Source of the DNA: Methanobacterium sp. UBA375
GTDB taxonomy: Archaea > Methanobacteriota > Methanobacteria > Methanobacteriales > Methanobacteriaceae
Length of the DNA stretch: 64,000 nucleotides
Direction: 5' to 3'
NCBI GenBank assembly: GCA_002495625.1
Contig: DAGC01000007.1
Coordinates: 48,001 to 112,000 of the forward strand
This document shows positions 1 through 8,531 of the stretch, piece after piece. The notes beneath the pieces were generated by a model, which was not told the origin of the DNA, ran no database searches, and saw only the letters and a list, made by a program, of their open reading frames with translations. The position numbers and the translations under genes were made by a program. Position 1 is the stretch's first letter; the number at the start of each line of letters is the position of its first letter.

Positions 1-30
1 ATTTAATCGAACCCGATGAAATGAATTACT

Positions 31-97
31 CACCGGATATTGCTGCTGCGAGGGTTGCTCGGGAGGAAAGGGTAAGCTACCAGTGAACCAGTGAATT
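31..97 (+). repeat. Dispersed intergenic element, copy 1
   Basis: This stretch shares a string of blocks with three other intergenic places (5635-5664, 11681-11753, 13431-13523). The shared blocks are CACCGGATA, then GTTGCTCGGG, GGAAAGGGTA and, with the fourth copy, CTACCAGTGAAC. All copies lie on the + strand and outside recognisable genes. The stretch also reads as an open frame up to the TGA at 84-86, so it could be the end of a gene that begins before the window. The repetition elsewhere argues for an element rather than a gene end. Function unknown. Confidence 0.5.
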
Positions 98-194
98 AGA
101 ACGCGGACAATATTTCTTTATGAATTTTGGCAATATCTACTTTGATATAGTAATTTTTGTAACTATCTCTTTGAAAATTTAATGATTTGATTAA

Positions 195-1316
195 TTAAAT
201 TGGGGCATAAAGACTTCCAGGAGAAAATATTTCAATACGTTTTTGAGTTATTCTCTCTAACATATTTAGGGGGATAATGTGGTCAAAAATTGAAATATAA
301 TAATCAATTAATGACCCTATATGATTTAAATCGCCTTGACTTATTCTATACCATAAATTAGGCTGGTACCTGACTATAATACTCAAACTATACATTAATA
401 ATAGATTTATTAAAATCGGATCTTCAATTTTACCTAATAGTGGAATTATATAAGAACTCCCGCAATAATCTGATTTATAAATGTTCAAGTACTCATGCCA
501 GTAACCTTCATTTGGATGTGTAAATTCGACTTTGAACTGTTTTTCAGTTATTTCTATAATTTCAAAAGGCCAATTAAATGAATCATGGGCATAATCTGAA
601 ATTTTTCCATTTTCTGGGAAAAGACCCAACTTGGTAACTTTATTTTCTGCAACTACTTGAGGCTCATTGAGCGGGGAATGTACTATATGGAAGGTAAGGG
701 GATTTTGATCTAAATATTCATATACTATTGGCCGTAATTCAGATATTCTCCTAAATAATGATGTTAAAGGAATTAATTTTGCTTTGTCTTCATCATCTAA
801 ATCTTCAAACTTTTTAATCTTTTGTTGAAAAGCGATATCTCTTATAGCTCTACGATAACCTAAATGTTTAGCATAAGAATAAAAGTAGCCAGAGTTTAAA
901 ATATAGATATAATAATTGTTAGGGAATTCCCCGTTCGGATCCTGAATAGTACTAATTCCGTGCCCCAATTCTGTGTATTTCTGTATTTTCTCTAAATCTT
1001 TGTCATTATCAACTGCACTCACTTGTTCGGCAATAGTCATTTGTAATAATTCATAATATCTTGATAAAATTCGTGAATTCAAATTTGTTGTTTGACCATC
1101 TAAATACCCAATCGCGCTTTCAATAGCAGAAGACATACCTATTGCTTTCTTTTCGATAATTTCATTATCTAATGGTGCCCTTAATTTTTCATTACGTTTT
1201 TTCAATATTTTTCTACAAAGACCCACGCTTTTGAGTCGATTAAGTCTCAACCAGATCATTTCATCTATATTTTGACCAACAAGACGTTCAATTCCATATT
1301 TCTTCCGTTTTTGCAT
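195..1316 (-). CDS. YaaC-like protein of unknown function
   Basis: This 373-residue soluble protein resembles the YaaC family of Bacillus and scattered archaea, whose function is not known. The features that suggest this are the helical N-terminal region with SSAIESAIGYLD, the middle block TFHIVHSPLNEP, and the C-terminal segment LLLMYSLSIIVRYQPNLW followed by a helical end. No catalytic motif, signal peptide or membrane segment is visible. The ATG start is preceded by GGTGGTGTC, a good ribosome binding site. It stands alone, with no operon partner, next to an MATE gene transcribed the same way. The family call rests on remembered similarity and is moderate. Confidence 0.5.
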   Translation of the reverse strand: MQKRKKYGIERLVGQNIDEMIWLRLNRLKSVGLCRKILKKRNEKLRAPLDNEIIEKKAIGMSSAIESAIGYLDGQTTNLNSRILSRYYELLQMTIAEQVSAVDNDKDLEKIQKYTELGHGISTIQDPNGEFPNNYYIYILNSGYFYSYAKHLGYRRAIRDIAFQQKIKKFEDLDDEDKAKLIPLTSLFRRISELRPIVYEYLDQNPLTFHIVHSPLNEPQVVAENKVTKLGLFPENGKISDYAHDSFNWPFEIIEITEKQFKVEFTHPNEGYWHEYLNIYKSDYCGSSYIIPLLGKIEDPILINLLLMYSLSIIVRYQPNLWYRISQGDLNHIGSLIDYYISIFDHIIPLNMLERITQKRIEIFSPGSLYAPI

Positions 1317-1470
1317 GACACCACCATTAGAACTAAACCTAAAAAAATTTAAATCTAATTAATATTATTCTAAGATATATTAAATATATGAGCTAATTTA
1401 TTCCAATTTTGATTGATTTGTTAGTATGAGTTAGTTCACAGACAATATCCAATTTATAAGTTTTAATCTC

Positions 1471-1906
1471 CTATCTATCTTCTTTTATGGTTATTATAGT
1501 GCTATTTAACCCTATAATTCTTGCATAGCTTATATTGTCAGCTATCTCCTGCATACTTCAATATTTCCAGATGATTCTTCCTCTCTAGATGAATAAGTTG
1601 GGTTGAATTGGGTACCAGAATCTCTAAAAGCAATGATGATTTCATTCTCCTCTATTTTAGCTAAAATATCAATGTTGCGTGTTTTATCACCTTCATGTTT
1701 TACGGTATTTACCGCCATCTCTTCAATAGCCATACCAATACTTAATGCCATATCCTTCTGTGCATTGTTTTCTCTCAAGAAATTCATCAATTTTTTTGAT
1801 AAGCCCACTACTTCATCAAGAGTACTGTGAATGGCCACCTCAAAAACAGGGGTATTCTTATTACGCCCTGATAAAAAAAATCCGGAATATCCGTCCTTTA
1901 AATTTT
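1471..1906 (-). pseudogene. HATPase (RsbW-like) domain, split by two frameshifts from the MATE gene
   Basis: The intact middle part (GTG at 1838 to the stop at 1542) encodes about 98 residues of a GHKL/HATPase domain of the anti-sigma kinase kind, with the N-box IGMAIEEMAVNTVKH and the G1-like block IAFRDSGTQFNP. Two shifts are visible. At the 3' end, the next frame continues with MQEIADNISYARIIGLNST to a stop at 1471, which is the usual family C-terminus. At the 5' end, the frame is open back into the end of the MATE gene (LKDGYSGFFLSGRNKNTP), where a run of six A at the MATE stop would need seven A to join both frames. I infer a former MATE-HATPase fusion; the alternative is sequencing error. 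Confidence 0.6.
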
Positions 1907-3217
1907 TTGATATATATACTTAGTTGCTAAATAAATCATTAGAATTGTACCGGCTTCTGCTACTAAAAAAGAAATCCATATACCATTTACACCCCAAATA
2001 TTGGACAGGAAATAAACGCTAGGAATCATAAATAACAAATTTTGTGTAAGTGCGATCATAAAAGATAATCCTTTTTGCTCTATCGCTCGAGTATATAAAA
2101 GCATTAAATAAGTTACACCATTGCCAATTAGACTTAAGGAGAATATCCTAACTGCATTTATCCCAAAGGCCAAATATGCAGGGTCATTTATTCCGAAGAT
2201 ATTTAAGATAGTAACCGGGAATAATTCGAATACTATTACAAAACCGGTGCTAGCGATTATCATAATCTGCAAAGATCTTCTAATAGTAAATTTAGCCGCG
2301 GAATAATCTTTCTCACCATAAAATATTGAAACCATGGGTGCCATTGATTGAGCAATACCGGATGTAAATATAGATACAATATGGGCACATTGATTGCACA
2401 CCGCAAATACAGCTAATCCAAATGACCCAGTAATCCAATATAAAAATAAATTAACTAAATTTAACTTTAATAAATAGAAAAACGAACCAGATGCAGATGA
2501 AAGCCCTGATGAAAATATATCGCGAATGGATGACCATTTACATTTATTTAATGATATAAAATGTAGAGTGGTATCCTTAGAAGTTAAATAATAAATTATC
2601 ACGATTAATCCTGCAATCGTCCCTGTTATGAAGGCAAGCGCCGATCCAGCAATACCCATCTTAAAGATCACGATGTAGACCAGGTCCATTACTATATTCA
2701 CTATATTTAATACTACCACCACAATTATTGCCAATCTTGGTCTGTTATCTACCCGCATGAAAAAGGGCATGCCAAATATGACTAAAAGAAGAGGGCTTGC
2801 AAGTAAAAATATGGTTGCAAAATTCTTAAATAATACCAAAAGTGATGCATCAATCTTAAGTACTCCATCAAGATTGTTAATCACAATAATACTAAGAAGA
2901 CTGATTACCACTCCAATGGTTAACATCATCAGTGTAGACATTGTGAAATACATATTTGCTTGTTCTTCTTTACGTTCTGCTTTCGAAGTAGATACCAGGA
3001 TAGATCCTCCAAATGCTATTAACCTATTGAGAACCGCAAAAAACACGAATAAGGGATTTATAAGCGCCATTGCTGCAAGATTAGTCGGCCCTAATATTAC
3101 ACCGATGATTATACTGTCAACTATGCTTGATACGTTCATAGTTATTGACATTAACAAAGCAGAGATAAAGAATTCATTGTATTTCTCAGATAATATGCTA
3201 TAATTTCTTTTATTCAT
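1898..3217 (-). CDS. MATE family multidrug/cation antiporter
   Basis: Integral membrane transporter of the MATE family, expected to export organic cations or drugs using a Na+ or H+ gradient. The product has about 12 hydrophobic segments in two similar halves and family-like blocks such as SSIVDSIIIGVILGPTNLAAMALINP near the start region. I chose the ATG at 3217 because AGGATCC lies about ten bases upstream; the longer frame would need a TTG at 3256 with no ribosome binding site. The stop at 1898 falls inside an A-run, and the other frame continues into an HATPase domain, so the present protein may be a truncated form of a longer fusion. Confidence 0.85.
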   Translation of the reverse strand: MNKRNYSILSEKYNEFFISALLMSITMNVSSIVDSIIIGVILGPTNLAAMALINPLFVFFAVLNRLIAFGGSILVSTSKAERKEEQANMYFTMSTLMMLTIGVVISLLSIIVINNLDGVLKIDASLLVLFKNFATIFLLASPLLLVIFGMPFFMRVDNRPRLAIIVVVVLNIVNIVMDLVYIVIFKMGIAGSALAFITGTIAGLIVIIYYLTSKDTTLHFISLNKCKWSSIRDIFSSGLSSASGSFFYLLKLNLVNLFLYWITGSFGLAVFAVCNQCAHIVSIFTSGIAQSMAPMVSIFYGEKDYSAAKFTIRRSLQIMIIASTGFVIVFELFPVTILNIFGINDPAYLAFGINAVRIFSLSLIGNGVTYLMLLYTRAIEQKGLSFMIALTQNLLFMIPSVYFLSNIWGVNGIWISFLVAEAGTILMIYLATKYIYQKI

Positions 3218-3486
3218 AAAAATAGGATCCTGATATATTTTATGCGTTTTTTGCAACTAGATATAATAATATTACTATGGTATATAATAGCTACCTGTAA
3301 ACCCGTGAGTTACGCGGGCAAAAATCACATTTTTTGTAATATATTCAGCGTTAGATGTGAAACTGGATGATGGGACGCGAGTGGATTGACCAATTAGGTT
3401 TTTTTAATTATTTAAGAAGAAATCTCTTAATTAAATAAGATAATTAAATTCATTAGATTAAAAAAAAAATTAAGAGTCAATATTTT

Positions 3487-3948
3487 CTATATTTTCCCCT
3501 TTCTCCTCATCTGTATCAGTGTTGGTACATACATCACTGCAAAACCAATGATAATGGACAGTAGGATGTCTAAAGTGCTTAATAGTCCAGATGCCAAAAA
3601 ATTAGAGTATATATAAAGAGAAACCGGCACATATACGGCGCCGCCAGTTACAACACCGGGAGAATATATGCCGGTACGTAGTGTGTAGTATGCGTGGATT
3701 AAGAAGTTTGAAAATATCCATGCAGCGGCAGATAATCCGATTATAAGTGTCAATTCGTTGGTATAAAAGATTGCAAGAGATGTTGCTATGATAACGTAAG
3801 CCATCAATATAACATTTCCAAAAACGAACTGGCCAAATGTTTCAGGTGCTCCAAAATGTTCGAGCGCCCAAGGCACGAATCGTGGTGATTCTTCTAAAAT
3901 ATGTACGAAATAGGCTACCGGTACCAACCATAAAATATTTAAATCCAT
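3487..3948 (-). CDS. HXXEE domain membrane protein
   Basis: A 153-residue membrane protein with about four to five hydrophobic segments. The signature His16-x-x-Glu19-Glu20 (HILEE) in the first helix marks the HXXEE family, whose biochemical role is unknown; a conserved-looking EHFG follows. The ATG has GAGGGTT upstream as ribosome binding site. It lies between the MATE gene and an AAA ATPase gene on the same strand but is separated from both by long gaps, so no operon is implied. Confidence 0.7.
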   Translation of the reverse strand: MDLNILWLVPVAYFVHILEESPRFVPWALEHFGAPETFGQFVFGNVILMAYVIIATSLAIFYTNELTLIIGLSAAAWIFSNFLIHAYYTLRTGIYSPGVVTGGAVYVPVSLYIYSNFLASGLLSTLDILLSIIIGFAVMYVPTLIQMRRKGKI

Positions 3949-4042
3949 TTTTAACCCTCTAAATTTCTTAAAATTATGAGATTTACCCTATGTATCCATA
4001 TATTTCGCATATATTTGGTATTAAATGCATTACATCCCTATT

Positions 4043-5197
4043 CTAGTTTAGAAGAGTCCCATTTATTTCATATGGTTTATCCGTCCTCAGATACTCTTTG
4101 AACATTTTATCCCGTAGTTTGTATTTTCCTCGAGACTCTTTTACGATAAGATTCTTTCGGGTCATATTCCTTAAGACTTTTGATGGTTCCGATTTAACAT
4201 TTTTGTTTCCCTTTATTTCTGTGTAGGCCAAAACATCTGAATTGCTTTCTGCAAATATTGCCAGTAATTTTCTTTCTTGAATTGGAGATTTTTCATACAT
4301 GTGCCTGAATTCCCTTTGTGCCAAGAAATTTAAAGCATTGGGGAATGATTTTTCAAATTCTATCGTAGTAACTCTTCCATTTGTTGCTTCTTCAAAACAA
4401 TTATGGGCAATAACCTGTAAGTAATACGGATTACCTTCACAAACACTATATATTCTTTCCAAGACATCTTCATCAAATATTATCCCTTCTTTACTTGAGG
4501 GAATGTTAATTGCATCTCTAACTTCGGCCAGTGACAATGGTTTCAATTCATAGGGATCAAAAGTTCTGATGGCTGAATCGGTATGATCCTGTATTTTTGA
4601 GAAAATATCGAAGGAACCGGTAGCTACAAACATTATTTTAAATTCCTTAAGATTAAGTTCTACCAACGCACTTTGAAGTATGCTTAAAACTCTCTGAGTA
4701 TCTTCGTTCATTATTATTCTCTGTAGATCATCGAATAAGAGTATTAAAACGGGATTTTCTCCCTTTAGTTTATGGTATATGGTTTCTAAGATTTTTCTTA
4801 TTGCCACAGATGGAGATGTTGGTGGAATTTCCCTTGATACCGTGAATCCGCCCGCAAAGGGTATGTTAATTCCTATTCCTTTTATAGTATCCCAAACACT
4901 GCTTACTTTGATTCCTAAAGATTCAGCCGATGAATCAACGATTAAACTATAAATGTCAAAAAAACTTCCTTCAACCAGTGGAATTCTTACAGAATAAGTA
5001 TCTTCTAAACCTTCCATTTCTTCCTGGAATTTAAAAAGTAAGCATGTTTTACCAATACCTTTTGGTCCATATAGAATAATATGGCCAGCATCACCGTTTT
5101 TGGTTGAATAATATATCCTTCTCAATTCTTTGAGCTCATCACTTCTTCCCGTAAAATATGAAGGAAGAACTCCCGTTCTTTTTTTGAATGGATTCAT
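4043..5197 (-). CDS. Archaeal AAA ATPase (STAND-like) with C-terminal winged helix
   Basis: A 384-residue P-loop ATPase of the archaeal ATPase/AAA_16 kind. Walker A is GPKGIGKT at residues 44-51 and Walker B is LILLFDD at about 151-157. A lid-like helical region follows (residues 215-285), and the last 80 residues look like a winged helix that ends with YKLRDKMFKEYLR. Members of this group are widespread in archaea and mostly uncharacterised. The ATG is preceded by GGTGGTATC. Just upstream lies a perfect 45-bp duplication, which probably contains its promoter or operator. Function and partner remain unknown. Confidence 0.75.
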   Translation of the reverse strand: MNPFKKRTGVLPSYFTGRSDELKELRRIYYSTKNGDAGHIILYGPKGIGKTCLLFKFQEEMEGLEDTYSVRIPLVEGSFFDIYSLIVDSSAESLGIKVSSVWDTIKGIGINIPFAGGFTVSREIPPTSPSVAIRKILETIYHKLKGENPVLILLFDDLQRIIMNEDTQRVLSILQSALVELNLKEFKIMFVATGSFDIFSKIQDHTDSAIRTFDPYELKPLSLAEVRDAINIPSSKEGIIFDEDVLERIYSVCEGNPYYLQVIAHNCFEEATNGRVTTIEFEKSFPNALNFLAQREFRHMYEKSPIQERKLLAIFAESNSDVLAYTEIKGNKNVKSEPSKVLRNMTRKNLIVKESRGKYKLRDKMFKEYLRTDKPYEINGTLLN

Positions 5198-5255
5198 GAT
5201 ACCACCAGTTATGTTAAATTATTAATAGTAACTACGACTATTTATTAGTATGAAA

Positions 5256-5365
5256 ATGCTAAACATACTTTTTTTGAATGATTGTCCTGTTTGTACTGTT
5301 TTTCATTTCACTTCTAAAACATGCTAAACATACTTTTTTTGAATGATTGTCCTGTTTGTACTGTT
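5256..5365. repeat. Perfect 45-bp direct repeat upstream of the AAA ATPase gene
   Basis: The same 45 bases occur at 5256-5300 and 5321-5365, a period of 65. Each copy begins ATGCTAAACATAC, has a run of seven T, then GAATGATTGTCCTGTTTG and ends TACTGTT. The copies lie 59-168 bases upstream of the ATPase start on the opposite strand, a position fitting a duplicated regulatory region. A perfect match in otherwise drifting intergenic DNA suggests recent duplication. Confidence 0.9.
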
Positions 5366-5376
5366 ATGTTTAAAGG

Positions 5377-5640
5377 TTTATAAAGTTGTTGAATCGAATT
5401 TTAAAATCTTTTAAAAATGTCGGACTCCCTGAAACTGAATTTAAGGAAGAATTTGGTGGGTTTTCTGTTTATATGCGTAAGGACATTTATCGAACGAATA
5501 TTTAAAAGATTTGGGGCTTAATGATAGTCAAATAGAAGCAATTTCTTTACTTAAAAAAGCATAAATTCATTACTATGTCCGATTCTCTCAGATTTCTGCG
5601 GGTATAAGTGAAAGAACATTAAGACGTTATTTATCTGACT
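5377..5640 (+). pseudogene. Remnant of an AlbA_2/RecG-like ATP-binding regulator, C-terminal part
   Basis: The frame from 5377 reads KLLNRILKSFKNVGLPETEF and continues with FKEEFGGFSVYMRKDIY, the typical C-terminal region of the Schlafen AlbA_2-type transcriptional regulators often annotated as RecG-like helicases. After YRTN the frame shifts by one base at about 5496 to EYLKDLGLNDSQIEAISLLKK, meets an in-frame stop, and then continues to SAGISERTLRRYL, which is the expected winged-helix end. No N-terminal part exists here, so this is a dead fragment. Confidence 0.75.
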
Positions 5641-5664
5641 GCTTGCTCTTGGGTTGCTCGGGGT
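5635..5664 (+). repeat. Dispersed intergenic element, copy 2 (short)
   Basis: GACTGCTTGCTCTTGGGTTG followed by CTCGGGG matches the core of the copy at 11719-11745 with only a few differences. It is shorter than the others and directly abuts the remnant of the AlbA_2-like gene. It lacks the GGAAAGGGTA and CTACCAGTG blocks. Confidence 0.45.
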
Positions 5665-6051
5665 GTTAAAATAAATTTTTATAAAATCAAATCATCCATA
5701 ATTTCATTCTTTAAGCGCATACGTGCGCATCTAAGATTTGCGTCCTCAAAGAAATTCAAACTAATTAATTTACCGTTTATATTATGTTCATACGTGGGCA
5801 AAACCACATTTTGATAAATTTTGAATAAATTGGATAAATAATGGTAGATATAGGTGAATCTATCTAATTACTTTTATTTTAACCTGTATTTTTATATTCG
5901 TTTAATTACAAATATAATATTTGTAAAACTTTCTTTCTTTTAGGTTTTTAACTTAAAGGCTGTCCCAAATTATTCAATAAGATGCATTTGAATTTGGGGG
6001 AAAGATTCTTTGTTTTTAGCAAAAATAATTTGAGTCGGAGGTGCTTAGTTT

Positions 6052-6594
6052 ATGTTAATTGTTCATACGGTTCAGGATATTTTAATGGATATAACTGATG
6101 AAGAAGGCAGTGTTTCAATAATTGAAAGTATACTAAAAGGTAAAAAATCTGACATAGATATTGCTGAAGAAACTGAAATAAAGCTGACAACAGTAAGAAA
6201 AGTCCTATATAAACTAAACGAAGCAGGGATAACAACTTACAAGAAGAAAATAGAGCCCAAAAATAAATCGCTAATTTATTATTGGAAATTTCACCAAGAA
6301 GTTGTATTTAATATGCTAGCAAATGAATCCGAGAAGTTAAAAGAAGAAATTGAAAAATCTATCAAATATGAAGAATCAAACATGTTCTTCGCATGCAAAG
6401 CTAACGGCCACCGATACAAATTTGAAAACGCATCCGAATTCAATTTTATATGTCCAGAATGCGGCGACTCACTACAGCACCAAGATAACTCCGACAAAAT
6501 AATGGAATTACTACATCAAAAGGAAGCCGCTGAATTAATGGTAAATCAAAATGGAAAGAGTCATTTATTTAAACTGGATACTAAGTCTGAATAA
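6052..6594 (+). CDS. tfe: Transcription initiation factor TFE (alpha subunit)
   Basis: Archaeal relative of the eukaryotic TFIIE alpha subunit; it stabilises the open complex together with TBP, TFB and RNA polymerase. Residues 1-85 form the winged helix (DIAEETEIKLTTVRKVLYKL), residues 88-110 a charged helix, and residues 112-140 a zinc ribbon. Its ligands appear to be Cys115, His120, Cys134 and Cys137, since the first pair reads C-x4-H rather than C-x2-C; I recall NGHRY in other Methanobacteriales TFE as well. Length (180) is normal. The ATG has GGAGGTG eleven bases before it. It stands alone between long AT-rich gaps. Confidence 0.9.
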   Translation: MLIVHTVQDILMDITDEEGSVSIIESILKGKKSDIDIAEETEIKLTTVRKVLYKLNEAGITTYKKKIEPKNKSLIYYWKFHQEVVFNMLANESEKLKEEIEKSIKYEESNMFFACKANGHRYKFENASEFNFICPECGDSLQHQDNSDKIMELLHQKEAAELMVNQNGKSHLFKLDTKSE

Positions 6595-6743
6595 AAAATA
6601 ACAAATCAATCCTAATCTGGATTCGAAATATTAAGAATTGAATTTTTTTAATGAGTAGTCTTTATTAGAAAAAAATAGTATTTCCAATAGAATCAGATTT
6701 AAATTTTGAAAACCTTATTTTAAAGGTATAGCTTTTACTGAAT

Positions 6744-7019
6744 CTATTTATTTTTTAACTGTATTTCAATAGCTGAAACATTAGTGTTTGATCCTTCTCT
6801 GTTGGCTAACTCTTCTGTGCTGATTTCAATTTTTTCAACTTCTGCTTCTAGAATAAACTTATTTCTTACAACTTCAGCAACATCAACAGCTCTACTAATA
6901 GATCTTCCTCTGGCCTTTAGCATTACTTCAGATGTTCCGCTGTTCATTTGTGTCACTACAGCTAATACATAATTCATAAGTGGTTTATTACCAATGTATA
7001 CTGTGTTTTCCTCTGACAT
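6744..7019 (-). CDS. albA: DNA/RNA-binding protein Alba
   Basis: A 91-residue Alba protein, an abundant archaeal chromatin protein that binds DNA and RNA as dimers. The N-terminal VYIGNKPLMNYVLAV is the family signature and contains the single Lys12 in the position where Sulfolobus Alba has a modifiable lysine pair; GRSISRAVDVAEVVRNKF is the second conserved block. The ATG is preceded by GGAGGTAAATGA on the coding strand. The neighbouring TRAM gene on the same strand and TFE upstream place three nucleic-acid-binding proteins together. Identification is secure. Confidence 0.93.
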   Translation of the reverse strand: MSEENTVYIGNKPLMNYVLAVVTQMNSGTSEVMLKARGRSISRAVDVAEVVRNKFILEAEVEKIEISTEELANREGSNTNVSAIEIQLKNK

Positions 7020-7137
7020 TCATTTACCTCCATTTAAATACAGTTTTATAATAAATTTAAAATTTAAGAAAATTTATTTTAGAAATAGAAAAAATAGCTT
7101 CAGATGAATTTTCTAAGAAAAATTAGAATAATTTGAA

Positions 7138-7362
7138 TTAATCCACTACTTCTGCAAATGCAAAATTTCGTCTGGTAGAAGTAATTCTAATTTTAACTTC
7201 ATCGCCTACTTTGGCACCTGATACAAAAATAACAAAACCTTCTATCTTGGTAATTCCATCTCCATCTCTACCTGTATCCTCAATTTTCACGTCATATTCC
7301 TCTCCTTCATTAACAGGAGCGGAATTTCCTCTATTATCTCTTCCATAGTTATTTCCAAACAA
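7138..7362 (-). CDS. TRAM domain RNA-binding protein
   Basis: A small TRAM-domain protein of the kind that acts as an RNA chaperone in methanogens, comparable to archaeal cold-shock TRAM proteins. The domain runs from EYDVKIEDTGRDGDGITKI to FAFAEVVD and has the usual GDGI and VGDEVKIRI blocks. I place the start at a TTG (7360-7362) that gives MFGNNYGRDNRGN, because GGAAGTGAT sits five bases upstream; the longer frame to 7404 has no such site. This gives 74 residues, the usual size. Transcribed in the same direction as albA but separated by about 120 bases. Confidence 0.85.
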   Translation of the reverse strand: MFGNNYGRDNRGNSAPVNEGEEYDVKIEDTGRDGDGITKIEGFVIFVSGAKVGDEVKIRITSTRRNFAFAEVVD

Positions 7363-7855
7363 ATTTATCACTTCCAAATTGCGCCCAATAATTAAATTGA
7401 CCAAGTTAATATTTGTTTTTTAAAGCATATAAAGTAATTATTGTAGAATTAACAATTTTATTGATTTTTTCCAATTTTTTCATTTAAAAAACCATTATAA
7501 TCATTTTCAGGAGTTTAATTCATGCCTCCTGATTTATCTTTAGATATATAAAATTGGTGATTTAAAAAAAATGAGACTCACAATCAGATAGAGTACTTTA
7601 ATAATAGAAAAAAGGAGCGGTTATAAAACTAAAGATTCGAATCATATTTTTGATAAATATTTGAACGAGAATATTATTTCTAGCATCCGTTTAAGTATAG
7701 AAAACTTATCATATTGTATAGGTGTCCAGGCAAATATTTATTTTGTGATTTGGTGAGTATCCGTTTGTTTAAAATAAAATGCATTGAAATTGTAAAAAAA
7801 ATTAAATTTTTTAATTTTTAATCATCTAAAAATATAAATCCAAAATATTTTGAAT
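7363..7855. other. AT-rich gap with one hairpin
   Basis: About 490 bases without a convincing frame. The only structure I see is an inverted repeat at 7507-7532, TCAGGAG and CTCCTGA, with a 12-base loop. It lies between two minus-strand genes and could be a hairpin in a leader or in a 3' end. The rest is low-complexity AT sequence. Confidence 0.5.
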
Positions 7856-8167
7856 TTAGTAATCCCAAGTAATTTTCAATAGTATAATAAGTGCAACTAC
7901 TTGAATTACACTGCCTGTAACGAAGGAAACGTCTATTTGGGTATTGGTGAGAATGATAAATCCAATAGCGACAAAACTTTTTAATAAAAGCATCAACGCG
8001 AATAGTATAAGTCCGACTGTAAATCCTATTTTTATCTGCCTGTAACTTTTAATGTAGAGATACAACAGCCCAGATAATAACCCTATGTTTACTACTTCTA
8101 AGATTATGGCTAAAATTTTAATTCCTGTATATCCGAATATTTCTAATGCCATTTTAATCACATTCAA
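7856..8167 (-). CDS. Small membrane protein with three hydrophobic segments
   Basis: A 103-residue protein with three to four predicted membrane helices (IKILAIILEVVNIGLLSGLL, VGLILFALMLLLKSFVAIGF, VTGSVIQVVALIILLKIT). It starts four bases inside the end of the upstream winged-helix gene (ATGA overlap at 8164-8167), so the two are translated together. Pairing of a wHTH regulator with a small membrane protein is common in methanogens, and the membrane protein may sense or be controlled by the regulator. No function can be assigned. Confidence 0.65.
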   Translation of the reverse strand: MNVIKMALEIFGYTGIKILAIILEVVNIGLLSGLLYLYIKSYRQIKIGFTVGLILFALMLLLKSFVAIGFIILTNTQIDVSFVTGSVIQVVALIILLKITWDY

Positions 8168-8454
8168 TTATTTTTTTCTTCTTTTAACTGTTTCCATATT
8201 TTTTCAAAATCAGGGTAATCTTTTTCCATGTTATCTGAGAGGAAATACATCTTACCATATTTTTGGCCAGCTGATTTTATTAACTTAGAATCTTCTAAAA
8301 TCTTGATGTGGTGTCTGATAGTTCTATAACTTAAATTTAACTCTTCTGTAAGCTGATTAGCGTTATATGGTCTCTCATTAAGTTTTTTAATAATTTTAGC
8401 ACGATTTAACCCTCCCTTTGTACCGAGAATTAACCACCATAACACCTTATCCAT
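8164..8454 (-). CDS. ArsR-type winged-helix transcriptional regulator
   Basis: A protein of about 96 residues made almost wholly of a winged helix-turn-helix. The recognition region reads NANQLTEELNLSYRTIRHHIKILEDSKLI, followed by a wing and a short charged tail. No metal-binding cysteines are present, so the ligand is not obvious. I prefer the ATG at 8454 (MDKVLWWLI); a GTG at 8463 is also possible. It overlaps by four bases with the downstream membrane protein gene, which indicates one operon and probably a joint role. Confidence 0.75.
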   Translation of the reverse strand: MDKVLWWLILGTKGGLNRAKIIKKLNERPYNANQLTEELNLSYRTIRHHIKILEDSKLIKSAGQKYGKMYFLSDNMEKDYPDFEKIWKQLKEEKNN

Positions 8455-8531
8455 ACGAACCACTATTGATGTAAAATTCTTTATCAGTTTTAATATCTAA
8501 TAGATCTAATACTTTATTTTATCCAATAAAA

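Larger units (their letters stand above)
5198..6051. other. Long gene-poor stretch with repeats and gene remnants
   Basis: The 850 bases between the AAA ATPase and TFE hold a 45-bp direct repeat (5256-5365), a broken C-terminal fragment of an AlbA_2/RecG-like protein (5377-5640), one copy of the dispersed intergenic element (5635-5664) and then AT-rich sequence. From about 5670 to 6030 I see no coding frame and no RNA gene. The start of TFE at 6052 has a clear GGAGGTG site. Confidence 0.7.

Noticed and set aside
1..86. End of a protein-coding gene entering the window
   Set aside because: The frame is open to the TGA at 84-86 but most of it matches a repeated noncoding element found three more times, so I did not call a gene.
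4043..5640. Defence island formed by the AAA ATPase, YaaC-like protein and repeats
   Set aside because: No nuclease, methylase, toxin or reverse transcriptase is found nearby, and the genes are not arranged as an operon.
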